This document shows positions 1 to 8,551 of a stretch of DNA of 64,000 nt, piece after piece; the first letter of the stretch is position 1, and each line of letters opens with the position of its first letter. The notes below the pieces were generated by a model. It saw only the letters and a program-made list of their open reading frames with translations, made no database searches and had not been told where the DNA came from. The translations under genes and the position numbers were made by a program. The stretch is from JADKAV01 sp037045455 (lineage in GTDB: Bacteria > Actinomycetota > Actinomycetes > S36-B12 > UBA10799), in the NCBI GenBank assembly GCA_037045455.1, contig JBAOIN010000003.1, forward strand, positions 558,001 through 622,000, given 5' to 3'.

Positions 1-2
1 TC

Positions 3-278
3 AGTGAGATCTACCTGTACGTCGACGACGCCCCCGCATTGCACGAGCAATGGTCTGCGGCCGGCGCGCCGGGGGAGTTCATCGAACCGGCTGAAACTGA
101 ATACGGACTGTGTGAAGGCGCTTACGTCGACCCCGACGGCAACTCCATACAGGTACGGCTCGTGGCTACCCGGTTACCCGAAGCCGGCCCAGACGTGAGC
201 GTCGCACAAGGAGATTCTGCAGCGCTATCTGCAGACCGGTCGCGAGGCCTTGCTGTGGAAGCTCGACGGTGTCAGTGA
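3..278 (+). CDS. VOC (glyoxalase-fold) protein, C-terminal fragment
   Basis: This is the end of a vicinal-oxygen-chelate family protein whose start lies before the window. The last repeat unit is visible (YLYVDDAPALHEQW), followed by the closing strand DPDGNSIQVR, where Asp-Pro-x-Gly-Asn is the usual VOC end motif. VOC proteins are metal-dependent lyases, dioxygenases or antibiotic-binding proteins; the fragment does not say which. The frame stays open to 278, but similarity to the next protein begins at about 199, so the true end is probably near 195-200. An indel at this junction is likely, because the GTGA at 195-198 would make a normal stop/start overlap only if both genes were in other frames. 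Confidence 0.6.
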   Translation, partial: SEIYLYVDDAPALHEQWSAAGAPGEFIEPAETEYGLCEGAYVDPDGNSIQVRLVATRLPEAGPDVSVAQGDSAALSADRSRGLAVEARRCQ

Positions 279-763
279 GTTCGACGCCCGCCGCCCTCTG
301 ACTCCGACCGGGTCCAACCTGCTCGGCATCGTCAAGCACACGGCCAGCGTGGAGGCTGGCTACCTCGGTGACTGCTTCGGACGGCCGTTCGAACAAACGT
401 TCCCCTGGTTCGCCGACGACGCGGAAGCGAACGCCGACATGTGGGCCACGGCCGACGAGAGCCTCGAATCCATCGTTGATCTTTATCACCGGGTGTGGCG
501 AAACTCCGACGCGACGATCGCGGCCCTTGATCTGGACACCGCCGGACACGTGCCGTGGTGGCGAACGCCAGAGGTGACGCTGCAGCAGATTCTCGTGCAC
601 GTCATCGCCGAGACCCATCGGCACGCGGGTCACATGGACATCCTGCGCGAGATGGTCGATGGCGCCGCTGGGCTGCGGGCTGACAACGACAACCTGCCGC
701 CGGACATCGACTGGGATGGCGTACCGGCAGCGGTTGCAGAAGACGGCCGAACAATTCCGCTGA
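199..763 (+). CDS. DinB/DUF664 family protein (mycothiol-transferase-like), frameshifted
   Basis: A four-helix DinB-fold protein of the DUF664 type. The sequence shows LLWKLDG, GIVKHTASVEAGY and ETHRHAGHMDI; the histidines in the second and third are the expected metal ligands. In mycothiol producers this family includes metal-dependent mycothiol S-transferases, and mshC is present in this window, so that role is plausible but inferred. Family-like sequence starts right after a TGA at 196-198, with no ATG or GTG in frame; TTG at 250 is the first possible start and would cut about 17 residues. At the other end the frame changes near 718-722: the normal tail (YRQRLQKTAEQFR, stop 761-763) is in a different frame, while the original frame runs on to 861. 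Both ends point to small indels. Confidence 0.6.
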
Positions 764-835
764 AAGCCACGTTACTTCAAAGTGTCATAATATTGATTAT
801 CGGTCATTCAGGGACATGCGCCAGACGCGACGCAA

Positions 836-918
836 TCGGTGAGCACTCTGGGCATCGGTGAGTTGACGCCGAAAACCCGCCCCCGGCGCTCACGGATGCC
901 CGGGATACTCACGGACCG
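836..918. repeat. Intergenic palindrome, family A copy 1
   Basis: Imperfect palindrome between two converging genes. The left arm holds CGGTGAG and GGGCATCGGTGAG; the right arm holds CTCACGGATGCCC and CTCACGGACCG; the centre is GACGCCGAAAACCCGCCC. The same arms and centre recur at 14165-14257 in the opposite orientation and partly at 6225-6276 and 30969-31041. It may end transcription from both sides, or be a REP-like repeat. Confidence 0.7.
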
Positions 919-933
919 GCTGATTCGGCCAAG

Positions 934-3289
934 TCATTGCACGTATGCCGCAAGATGCTCGCCCGTCAACGTGCTCTTCGCTGCCACAAGCTCGGCCGGC
1001 GTCCCCTCGAACACCACGCGACCGCCGTCGTGACCCGCGCCCGGGCCGATGTCGATGATCCAGTCAGCGTGCGCCATGACCGCCTGATGGTGCTCGATCA
1101 CGATGACTGACGTGCCGGCATCGACCAGCCGGTCCAACAGACCGAGCAACTGGTCGACGTCGGCAAGGTGCAGTCCCGTTGTCGGCTCGTCGAGAATGAC
1201 CACGCTGGCCTTGCCGCCCATGTGCGTGGCGAGCTTCAAGCGCTGTCGTTCACCGCCGGACAGCGTCGTCAGCGGCTGCCCGAGCCGCAGATAGCCCAGC
1301 CCCACATCGGCCATCCGCGCCAGGATGGTGTGCGCCGCGGGCGTCCGGGCATCGCCCTCACCGAAGAACGCGACGGCCTCATCGACCGGCATGTCCAGCA
1401 CATCGGCGATGTTGCGCCCACCGAGCGTGTACTCCAGAACGGCCGCCTGGAAGCGCCTGCCCTTCGCACTCCTCGCACACCGTGGTGACACCGGCCATCA
1501 TCGCCAGATCGGTGTAGATGACCCCGGCTCCGTTACATGCAGGGCAGGCGCCCTCGGAGTTCGCGCTGAACAGCGCCGGCTTGACCCCATTGGCTTTGGC
1601 GAAGGCCTTGCGGATCGGGTCGAGCAGCCCCGTGTAGGTCGCAGGGTTGCTGCGACGGGAGCCGCGAATCGCGGTCTGGTCGACGGTCACGATCCCTTCC
1701 AGCGGGCTCACCGATCCGTCGATCAAGGAGCTCTTGCCCGAACCCGCGACGCCGGTGATCACAACCAGGACGCCCAGCGGGATGTCGACGTCGACGTCCT
1801 GCAGGTTGTTCGTGTTCGCGCCCCGGACCGGCAGCTCTCCGGTCGGTTCCCGGAACGTGTCCTTCAATCGGGCTCGGTCGTCCAGGTGCCGCCCGGTGAG
1901 CGTGTCCGTTCCACGTAGATCCTCAACTGATCCCTCGAACACCACCTCCCCGCCACCGGTACCGGCCAGCGGACCGAGGTCGACCACGTGGTCGGCGATG
2001 GCGATGACCTCGGGCTTGTGCTCGACCACGAGCACCGTGTTGCCCTTGTCACGCAGGCGCAGCAACAGGCTGTTCATGCGCGCGATGTCGTGCGGGTGCA
2101 GGCCGATCGTCGGCTCGTCGAACACGTAGGTCACGTCGGTCAGCGACGATCCGAGGTGCCGGATCATCTTGGCCCGTTGCGCCTCTCCCCCGGACAGCGT
2201 TCCCGATGGCCGGTTGAGGCTCAGGTAGCCCAAGCCGATCTCGACGAACGAGTCCAGGACGTGCTGCAGGCCCGCCAGCAGCGGCGCCACGGACGTGTCC
2301 TCGATGCCGCGCAGCCAGACAGCCAGATCGCTGATCTGCATCGCACAGGCATCGGCGATGTTGATCCCCTCGATCTTCGAGGACCGGGCGGCTTCGCTCA
2401 GCCGGCTCCCGTCGCACTCCGGACAGGTCTGGAACGTGACGGCCCGTTCCACGAAGGCTCTAATGTGCGGCTGCATCGAGTCGACATCCTTGGACAGGAA
2501 CGACTTCTGGATCCGCGGGATCAGGCCCTCGTAGGTGACGTTGATGCCTTCGACTTTGATCCGGACAGGTTCCTTGTACAGCAGGTCGTGCAACTGCCGC
2601 TTGGTGAACTTCGCGATCGGCTTGTCAGGGTCGAAGAAGCCGCACCCTCGGTAGATGCGCCCGTACCAGCCCTCCATCGTGATGCCGGGAACCGTGATCG
2701 CGCCTTCGTTGAGGGACTTGCTGTCGTCGAACAGCGCGCTGTGGTCGAAATCGGTGACTGAGCCCATCCCCTCGCAGCGCGGACACATGCCGCCGACCCG
2801 GTTGAACGTGGCCTTCTCCGTCTTGGTCTTGTTGCCGCGCGCCACCGTGATCGCGCCGGATGCACTGACGGAAGGCACGTTGAACGAGAAAGCGTTGGAC
2901 GGGCCGATGTGCGGTTTGCCGAGTCGGCTGAACAAGATCCGCAGCAGCGCGTTGGCATCAGTCACTGTCCCGACGGTGGATCGCACGTTCGCCCCGATCC
3001 GTTCCTGATCCACGATGATCGCCGTCGTCAGACCATCGAGAACATCTACCTCCGGGCGGCCCACATTGGGCATGAAGCCCTGCACGAACGCGCTGTACGT
3101 CTCGTTGATCAGTCGCTGTGACTCTGCCGCGATCGTCCCGAACACCAGGGAACTCTTGCCCGATCCGGACACGCCCGTGAAGACGCTCAAACGGCGCTTC
3201 GGAATGTCGACGCTGACATCCTTCAGATTGTTCACACGGGCACCCTGCACCCGGATGAGGTCGTGGGTGTCGGCTGGATGTGGGGGCAT
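934..3289 (-). CDS. UvrA-like ABC ATPase, short class, one frameshift
   Basis: About 785 residues with two ABC modules of the UvrA type. The first has Walker A GVSGSGKSS, signature LSGGEAQR and FDEPTIGLHP; the second has GVAGSGKSS, LSGGERQR and LDEPTTGLH. Two zinc-binding CxxC pairs are visible (CPRCEG and CPACNG). Canonical UvrA is about 950 residues; this shorter form fits UvrA2-like proteins, which have been linked to DNA damage tolerance or drug resistance rather than core excision repair. The frame shifts near 1462-1472, right after VCEECEG, joining the main part (to about 1470) with the C-terminal ATPase part. Start ATG 3289 is preceded by a GGAG-like site. It diverges from the amidase gene. 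Confidence 0.82.
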
Positions 3290-3340
3290 CGCTGCTCCGT
3301 TTCGACGTCGAAAGACTCATGCTGTCATGACCCGCCGCCG

Positions 3341-3346
3341 TAGGCT
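3341..3346 (+). promoter_or_regulatory. Candidate -10 box for leaderless amidase mRNA
   Basis: TAGGCT ends 7 bases before the ATG at 3354, and no ribosome binding site is visible. This is the TANNNT-N6/7-start layout of actinobacterial leaderless genes. Confidence 0.5.
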
Positions 3347-3353
3347 GTGCAGC

Positions 3354-4835
3354 ATGCGCCACGACGAATACGTGCAGTACGACGCCACTGGTCTCGCCGA
3401 ACTCATCGCCCGCGGTGACGTCACCGCCCGAGAGGTTCTGCAGGCCGCTATCGATCGTCGGCACACAGTGAACCCGCGGCTCAACGCTGTGGTCGAATCG
3501 TGGGATTCCGAGGCGTTGGCAGTTGCGGACAGTCTCGCGGGCCCGTTCGGCGGGGTCCCCTTCTTGATCAAAGACATGGACGGCATGTACGGCGGGCACC
3601 GCTGCACGCACTCCAGCAGAGCCCTGGCCGACTGGGTGCCCGAGCGCTCCAGCGAGATCATGAACCGCTTCCAGGCGGCCGGTCTGAACATCTTCGGTGC
3701 CACGAACTGTCCCGAGTTCGGGATCATGGGCATTACCGAACCGGAACTCCGCGGACCGGCCAGGAACCCGTGGAATCCCGACCACTCCCCCGGCGGGTCC
3801 AGTGGTGGCTCGGCGGCCGCGGTCGCCTCCGGCATCGTCCCGATCGCCCACGGTGGGGACGGCGGTGGCTCCTTGCGGATTCCGGCATCGAACTGCGGGC
3901 TCTTCGGGCTCAAGACCACTCGCGGCCTGGTGCCGCTGGGACCCGATGAGGGCGAAGCGTGGGACGGCCTGGTCGTGCGCGGGGTGATGTCGCGCAGCGT
4001 CCGCGACTCCGCGACGGCGCTGGACGCGATCAAGGGCTGGGAGCCCGGCAGCCCATATGCCGTGCCGCCGGGTCCGGACTCCTATCTGGCCGCCAGCAAC
4101 CAGTCCCCCGGCCGGCTGCGGATTGCCTACTCCACGCGCAGCCTGTTCGGGGACACGCTCACGGCCGACGCGGTCGAAGCCGTCGACAAGGCCGCGTCGC
4201 TGCTGGAGAGCCTGGGCCACGACGTCTTCGAGTACGACCTGCCGGTCGCGCCGCAGGAGGGCGCCAAGGCCTACCTGACCATCGTGGCTGCCAACGTCGC
4301 CCGGGAAGTCGCCTGGACCCAGACCGCGACTGGGCGCAAGCCTGAGTCCGGCAACTTCGAGCGGACCACCTGGTTCCTCAATCAGGTGGGGCAGGTCCTG
4401 TCCGCGGCGGAGTTGTCGATGGCCAAGGAGTGGGCTGCGCACATGGGACGCCGACTTTCCGGACTTTTCGGTCCAGAATTCGACCTGCACTTGACGTCCA
4501 CAGTTGCCCGGGAGCCGGTGCGGATCGGTGAACTTGAGCCCTCCTCGGCTGAGAAGGCCGCCCTGTCCGTCCTGCAGCGGGTGGGGCCCGCCCCCGTAGT
4601 GCGCAGGGTGCTGGACCAACTCGCCGCCGACTCCCTGAACGCCACGCCGCAGACCCAGCTCTACAACCTCACCGGTCAGCCGGCGGCCAACATCCCCATG
4701 CACGTCACCCGCGGGGGTCTGCCGATCGGAGCGCAACTGGCCGCAGGCTTCGGGCAGGACGCGTTGCTGTTGCAGGTCGCGGCCCAGGTCGAGCAGGCGC
4801 AGCCGTGGGACGGTCTACTTCCCACCTCGGCGTGA
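3354..4835 (+). CDS. Amidase signature family amidohydrolase
   Basis: A 493-residue amidase-signature enzyme that hydrolyses an amide bond with a Ser-cisSer-Lys triad. The lysine is in FLIKDMDG, the cis-serine lies in the glycine/serine-rich stretch GGSSGGSAAAVASG, and the nucleophile region is GGDGGGSLRIPAS. The C-terminal QLYNLTGQPAANIP is typical of the family. There is no signal peptide, so it is cytoplasmic. The substrate cannot be read from the sequence; it is a free-standing amidase rather than GatA, since gatC and gatB are not adjacent. The start at 3354 is favoured over longer in-frame starts because MRHDEYVQYDATG begins the family-like sequence and a TAGGCT box precedes it. The stop overlaps the GTG of the next gene. 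Confidence 0.88.
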   Translation: MRHDEYVQYDATGLAELIARGDVTAREVLQAAIDRRHTVNPRLNAVVESWDSEALAVADSLAGPFGGVPFLIKDMDGMYGGHRCTHSSRALADWVPERSSEIMNRFQAAGLNIFGATNCPEFGIMGITEPELRGPARNPWNPDHSPGGSSGGSAAAVASGIVPIAHGGDGGGSLRIPASNCGLFGLKTTRGLVPLGPDEGEAWDGLVVRGVMSRSVRDSATALDAIKGWEPGSPYAVPPGPDSYLAASNQSPGRLRIAYSTRSLFGDTLTADAVEAVDKAASLLESLGHDVFEYDLPVAPQEGAKAYLTIVAANVAREVAWTQTATGRKPESGNFERTTWFLNQVGQVLSAAELSMAKEWAAHMGRRLSGLFGPEFDLHLTSTVAREPVRIGELEPSSAEKAALSVLQRVGPAPVVRRVLDQLAADSLNATPQTQLYNLTGQPAANIPMHVTRGGLPIGAQLAAGFGQDALLLQVAAQVEQAQPWDGLLPTSA

Positions 4836-5608
4836 CGCACCCTTATCTCGACTTCCCCACCCCCGTGGTCCTGGCTCACCGCGGGGGCGCACGCGAGGCG
4901 CCGGAGAACTCGCTACGCGCGTTTCGGCACGCCGTGTCACTGGGAGTCACCTACATCGAGACCGATATCCGGGCTACGGCCGACGGAGTGCCGGTGATCT
5001 TCCACGACGAGCGCTTGAACCGGGTCACCGACCGCGTCGGCCGCATCCGCGATCTGCCATTCGCCGAGGTTCGTAAGGCTCGCGTCGGCAACGCCGATCG
5101 GATCCACTCCCTGGCCGAGATCATGGACCACTTCCCAGACGTGCGCTTCAACATCGACGTCAAGGAAGACAACGCGGTCGAACCGGTGATCGACTTCTTG
5201 CGTCGGGGAGATCACCTCGATCGGCTGTGTGTGGCCTCATTCGCGTGGTCGCGGTTGCGCCGGATCCGGGCGGAGTACGGCTCCGCAGTCTGCACAGCCC
5301 TGGCACCACAAGAAGTCGCTGCACTGGTCAGCCGCAGTCGGCTCGGCCGCCTGAGTTTCGCGTCCCGATTCGCCCTGCCGCAGGGCTCGATGTGCGTCCA
5401 GGTGCCACCGCGCAGCGCGGGCACGAAAGTCGTGACGCGATCGCTGATCTCGCTGGCACACCACCGCGGCTGGCCCGTCCACGTGTGGACCGTCAACGAC
5501 CCCCAGCAGATGAACGACTTGCTCAACTTGGGCGTCGACGGGATCATCACCGACCGGCCCACGGTTGCGCGCAAGGTGCTGGCCGAACGGGTGAATCGCG
5601 GTGCATAG
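4832..5608 (+). CDS. Glycerophosphodiester phosphodiesterase (GDPD) family
   Basis: A 258-residue TIM-barrel phosphodiesterase that splits glycerophosphodiesters into glycerol-3-phosphate and an alcohol. It has the first catalytic motif LAHRGGAREAPENS (His-Arg and the E-N pair), ETDIRATADGVPVIFHD with metal-binding Glu/Asp and the second histidine, NIDVKED, and the closing VWTVNDPQQMNDLLNLGVDG. No signal peptide is seen, so a cytoplasmic role in phospholipid turnover is likely. GTG 4832 overlaps the amidase stop (GTGA), so the two genes are translationally coupled; a functional link between them is unknown. Confidence 0.88.
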   Translation: MTHPYLDFPTPVVLAHRGGAREAPENSLRAFRHAVSLGVTYIETDIRATADGVPVIFHDERLNRVTDRVGRIRDLPFAEVRKARVGNADRIHSLAEIMDHFPDVRFNIDVKEDNAVEPVIDFLRRGDHLDRLCVASFAWSRLRRIRAEYGSAVCTALAPQEVAALVSRSRLGRLSFASRFALPQGSMCVQVPPRSAGTKVVTRSLISLAHHRGWPVHVWTVNDPQQMNDLLNLGVDGIITDRPTVARKVLAERVNRGA

Positions 5609-5726
5609 CGAACTTCTTTCCTCACGACTATGTAAAGGGTGTGTCAGACACCCGTGCCGGAGTGGCAGTCTGGGGTCCGACTTCGCCACTGTGGGGGTGG
5701 AGCTGGTGTGAAACCCCCGGGAACGG

Positions 5727-5752
5727 GGAATACCACACGTCACAAAGGCGTT
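5727..5752 (+). promoter_or_regulatory. SigR/SigH-type promoter upstream of rbpA
   Basis: GGAAT (5727-5731), exactly 18 bases, then GTT (5750-5752). This matches the thiol-oxidative-stress sigma factor consensus GGAAT-N18-GTT described for Streptomyces SigR and mycobacterial SigH. rbpA is a known SigR target in Streptomyces coelicolor. The box sits 56 bases before the start codon. Confidence 0.7.
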
Positions 5753-5807
5753 GAGCCAGTGAGCACAGATGCACCGGCGGTGCTCATACGGAAGGAAAGA
5801 AGGCAGC

Positions 5808-6152
5808 ATGAGTGAGGCCCTGCGTGGCACCCGTCTCGGAGCGACCAGTCTGGAGAACGACCGCGACGTGGAGTTCGCGCCCCGGATGACCGTGACCTAC
5901 AACTGCCCGGCGGGACATGTGATCAGTCTTCCCTTCGCAGCGGAGGCCGAGGTACCGATCGAGTGGGAGTGCGATTGCGGGGAACTCGCATTGCTGACCG
6001 ATGCCACCAAGCCCGAGCCGAAGCCCACTAAGCCGGTACGCACCCACTGGGACATGCTGCTCGAGCGGCGCTCCATTGCCGAACTCGAGGAACTCCTGCA
6101 GGAGCGGCTGGCCCTGCTCGAGGACAGCAGCGCGAGCCGACGTAGCGCTTAA
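5808..6152 (+). CDS. rbpA: RNA polymerase-binding protein RbpA
   Basis: A 114-residue actinobacterial transcription factor that binds RNA polymerase and group I sigma factors and stabilises the open complex. It has an N-terminal tail (LRGTRLGATSLENDR), a central zinc-ribbon-like beta barrel (CPAGHVISLPFA and WECDCG), a basic linker (KPEPKPTKPVRTHWDML), and a C-terminal sigma-interaction helix (RRSIAELEELLQERL). Start ATG 5808 is chosen over an upstream in-frame ATG at 5769 because GGAAGGAAAGAAGG lies just before it and MSEALRGTRLG is the usual beginning. A SigR-type promoter precedes the gene and a strong hairpin follows it. Confidence 0.96.
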   Translation: MSEALRGTRLGATSLENDRDVEFAPRMTVTYNCPAGHVISLPFAAEAEVPIEWECDCGELALLTDATKPEPKPTKPVRTHWDMLLERRSIAELEELLQERLALLEDSSASRRSA

Positions 6153-6160
6153 GACCTATC

Positions 6161-6196
6161 GACAACCCCGCGACCTCCGTAGGTGGCGGGGTTGTC
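6161..6196 (+). terminator. Hairpin terminator of rbpA
   Basis: Perfect 11-bp stem GACAACCCCGC / GCGGGGTTGTC with a 14-base loop, starting 8 bases after the rbpA stop. There is no T-run, as is common in high-GC actinobacteria. Confidence 0.8.
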
Positions 6197-6224
6197 GTGT
6201 GTCCGGCCCCGGACCTGCCTACCC

Positions 6225-6276
6225 GTTGAGCAATCCGTGCATCTGGTGCTCACGGATGCCCGGAGTGCTCACGGAT
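6225..6276. repeat. Intergenic palindrome, family A copy 2 (short)
   Basis: Carries the right-arm motifs of family A, CTCACGGATGCCC and GTGCTCACGGAT, preceded by a weaker left arm with GTTGAGCA. It lies between the converging rbpA and mannosyltransferase genes. The central GACGCCGAAAACCC segment is missing, so this is a reduced copy. Confidence 0.6.
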
Positions 6277-6302
6277 TACGAATTCCGCGCAAATCGGTGG
6301 CC

Positions 6303-7058
6303 CTAGCCCTGCCGGCGTTGCGCGACTGCTTTCTTCACCGTCGCCACCCGCTCCCGGGCGCCCCACACAGTGACCCGCCACAGCGCCTCGCTGACGATCT
6401 TCCGGTTCATCTTGCTGTCGCCGATCTCTCGCTCCACGAATTCGATCGGCACTTCCCGCACCCGTAGCCCGCGCGCCAGCACCCGGTGCACGAGATCCAC
6501 CTGGAATATGTAACCGGCACTGCCCACTCCGTCCAGGTCGATGGCCCGCAACGTCGAGGCCCGGAACGCGCGGTAGCCGCCGGTCGCATCCATCAGTGGG
6601 ATCTTCAGAGCCTTGCGCGTGTACCAGTTGCCGCCGCGGGACAGGATTTCCCGCGAACGCGGCCAGTTGACCACCGATCCACCGGGGACGTAGCGCGATC
6701 CGAGCACGAGGTCGGCGTCCTCGAGCGCTTCGAGCAGCAGCGGGAGTTGTTCGGGCTGGTGGCTGCCGTCCGCGTCCATCTCCACGACCACGTCAAAGTC
6801 GTTCTCCAGCGCCCAGGCGAAGCCGGCAAGGTAGGCCGCGCCCAGACCCTCCTTGCCCAACCGGTGCATGACATGGATCTGCGGATCGGAGGCAGCCAGT
6901 TCGTCGGCGATCTTGGCAGTGCCGTCCGGGCTGTTGTCGTCCGCCACGAGAATGTGCGCCTCCGGCACGCTGGAACGCACGCGGGACACGATGCGGGGAA
7001 GGTTCTCGACCTCGTTGTAGGTCGGGATCACCACGAGGATGCGGCCCAGTTCAGTCAC
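6303..7058 (-). CDS. Polyprenol monophosphomannose synthase
   Basis: A 251-residue GT2 glycosyltransferase that moves mannose from GDP-mannose to polyprenyl phosphate, giving the donor for lipoglycan and protein O-mannosylation. It has the nucleotide-binding start VVIPTYNEVENLPRIV, ADDNSPDGT, the metal-binding EMDADGSHQP, and the acceptor-side GSRYVPGGSVVNWP. There is no C-terminal membrane region, as in the catalytic domain of mycobacterial Ppm1. GTG 7058 overlaps the TGA of lnt. In Mycobacterium tuberculosis the Lnt and Ppm1 functions are fused in one protein; here they are separate but coupled, which supports the assignment. Confidence 0.92.
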   Translation of the reverse strand: MTELGRILVVIPTYNEVENLPRIVSRVRSSVPEAHILVADDNSPDGTAKIADELAASDPQIHVMHRLGKEGLGAAYLAGFAWALENDFDVVVEMDADGSHQPEQLPLLLEALEDADLVLGSRYVPGGSVVNWPRSREILSRGGNWYTRKALKIPLMDATGGYRAFRASTLRAIDLDGVGSAGYIFQVDLVHRVLARGLRVREVPIEFVEREIGDSKMNRKIVSEALWRVTVWGARERVATVKKAVAQRRQG

Positions 7059-8551
7059 TCTGTCAACGGTATCGGCTCGTGACGCCGAATCCGCCTACGA
7101 CCCCGTAGCGCCAAACCGAGCGCTAACAGCCCTGTGATGCTCAGGAGAGCATCCACCCAGCCACCGAACCGCACCGCCGGCGTCCAGGTGTCCTTCAGGT
7201 CGACTGTGGTGTTCAGCCAGCCCGACTGCAACTGCGGAATCGCCCGGTACTGCCCGTCCGGGGTGACCACCCCGGTCACGCCCGTGGTGGCCGCGATCAG
7301 CACCGTGCGCCCGGTCTCCCGAGCCCGCAGCCGGCTGATATCGAACTGCTGCTCGGGTTGCGCGCTCGTGGCGTACGTCGCATTGTTCGTCTGCACAACC
7401 AGCGCCCGGCCGCCTTCGCGGATCCCGGTTCGCACTATCTCGTCGTTGGAGACCTCGAAGCAGATGACGTCGGCGATGCGTGCGGGCCCGAGTTGCAGGA
7501 CGCCCGGCTCAGTGCCGGCGATGAAGTCCCGCGGCACCCGGTCGAAGCGCGAGATGAAGCGGGTGAGCAACGACCGGAAGGGCAGGAACTCGCCGAATGG
7601 CACCGGGTGCTGCTTGACATAAGCGTCCGTCGGGCCGAGTTGGGGTTCCCAGACCAGACCGACGTTGGCGACGCGATCCGGCCGGCCCGGCACTTGCTGC
7701 ACCGTCCCCACGAGAATCGGCGCACCGATTGCGTCGGCCGCAGCAGCCACCAACTCGCGGGCCGTGTCGTCCGACGTGGGGTCGATGTCGGCGGAGTTCT
7801 CCGGCCAGATGACCGCCTCCGGCGCGGGCTCCTCCCCCGCCGTCACTTTCTGCGCCAATTCCATGGTCGTCCGGCTGTGATTGCTGAGCACTGCCAGCGG
7901 CCGACCCAGGAAATCGATGCCCGGCTGTGGTGTGTTGCCCTGCACCACCGCCAATTGACTGCCGCTTGGTTGACTCAGCGCTTGCGTGACCGGGGCGACC
8001 AGCATTCCGACAAGAACCAATCCCGCGGCGGCCGCGACCGAGACCAGGGCCGAACGCCAGGAAGAGAAGGCCAGCACGAGCACGCAGCCCAGAAATGCGA
8101 CAGCGAAGCTGAGCAGCGGCGCACCCCCAAGCGTGACCCACCCGGTCAGAGGGCTGTCCGGCTGGCCGAATGCCAGTCGCCCCCAGCCGAGACCACCCCA
8201 GGGGAACCGACCGCGCAGCCACTCCTGTCCGACCCAGACCGCCGGCACCGCCAGCACCCACCAGCGCAGGATCAGCACGCGGGCGATCGCCCAGCCGAGG
8301 GCGGCATACCAGGCGATCATGGCCGCCGACAGCGCCAACCAGGCGTCCAGACCGAGCACTGTGATCCAGTGCAGCAATGGCAGGAAGAAGGCGGCCCCGG
8401 TGGCAGCCCCCAGCCATGCCGGTCGCTGCGCGTCACGCAGCGCCCACACCATCAGGGCAACCCCCAGCGGTGCGGTCCACCACCAGCCCACGGGGGCGAA
8501 ACTGAGGACCTGCAGAATGCCGGCGGCGACCGCCAGCAGCAGTCGTCTCAC
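7055..8551 (-). CDS. lnt: Apolipoprotein N-acyltransferase
   Basis: About 498 residues. Lnt adds the third acyl chain to the N-terminal cysteine of lipoproteins in the membrane. The first ~180 residues contain about six hydrophobic segments, followed by an extracellular nitrilase domain with the Glu-Lys-Cys triad in VIWPENSAD, VKQHPVPFGEF and DVICFEVS, and a final membrane helix (ALLSITGLLALGLAL). GTG 8551 shares a base with the TAG of the upstream gene and is preferred; GTG 8572 is possible and adds seven residues. The gene sits in an operon with the amidohydrolase-like gene and the mannosyltransferase. Likely substrates in this window are the FKBP lipoprotein and the island lipoproteins. 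Confidence 0.92.
   Translation of the reverse strand: MRRLLLAVAAGILQVLSFAPVGWWWTAPLGVALMVWALRDAQRPAWLGAATGAAFFLPLLHWITVLGLDAWLALSAAMIAWYAALGWAIARVLILRWWVLAVPAVWVGQEWLRGRFPWGGLGWGRLAFGQPDSPLTGWVTLGGAPLLSFAVAFLGCVLVLAFSSWRSALVSVAAAAGLVLVGMLVAPVTQALSQPSGSQLAVVQGNTPQPGIDFLGRPLAVLSNHSRTTMELAQKVTAGEEPAPEAVIWPENSADIDPTSDDTARELVAAAADAIGAPILVGTVQQVPGRPDRVANVGLVWEPQLGPTDAYVKQHPVPFGEFLPFRSLLTRFISRFDRVPRDFIAGTEPGVLQLGPARIADVICFEVSNDEIVRTGIREGGRALVVQTNNATYATSAQPEQQFDISRLRARETGRTVLIAATTGVTGVVTPDGQYRAIPQLQSGWLNTTVDLKDTWTPAVRFGGWVDALLSITGLLALGLALRGRRRIRRHEPIPLTE

Noticed and set aside
2958..4736. A 592-residue minus-strand open frame opposite the amidase
   Set aside because: Composition (Gly, Arg, Gln rich) is typical of an antisense frame; the amidase motifs on the other strand are complete.
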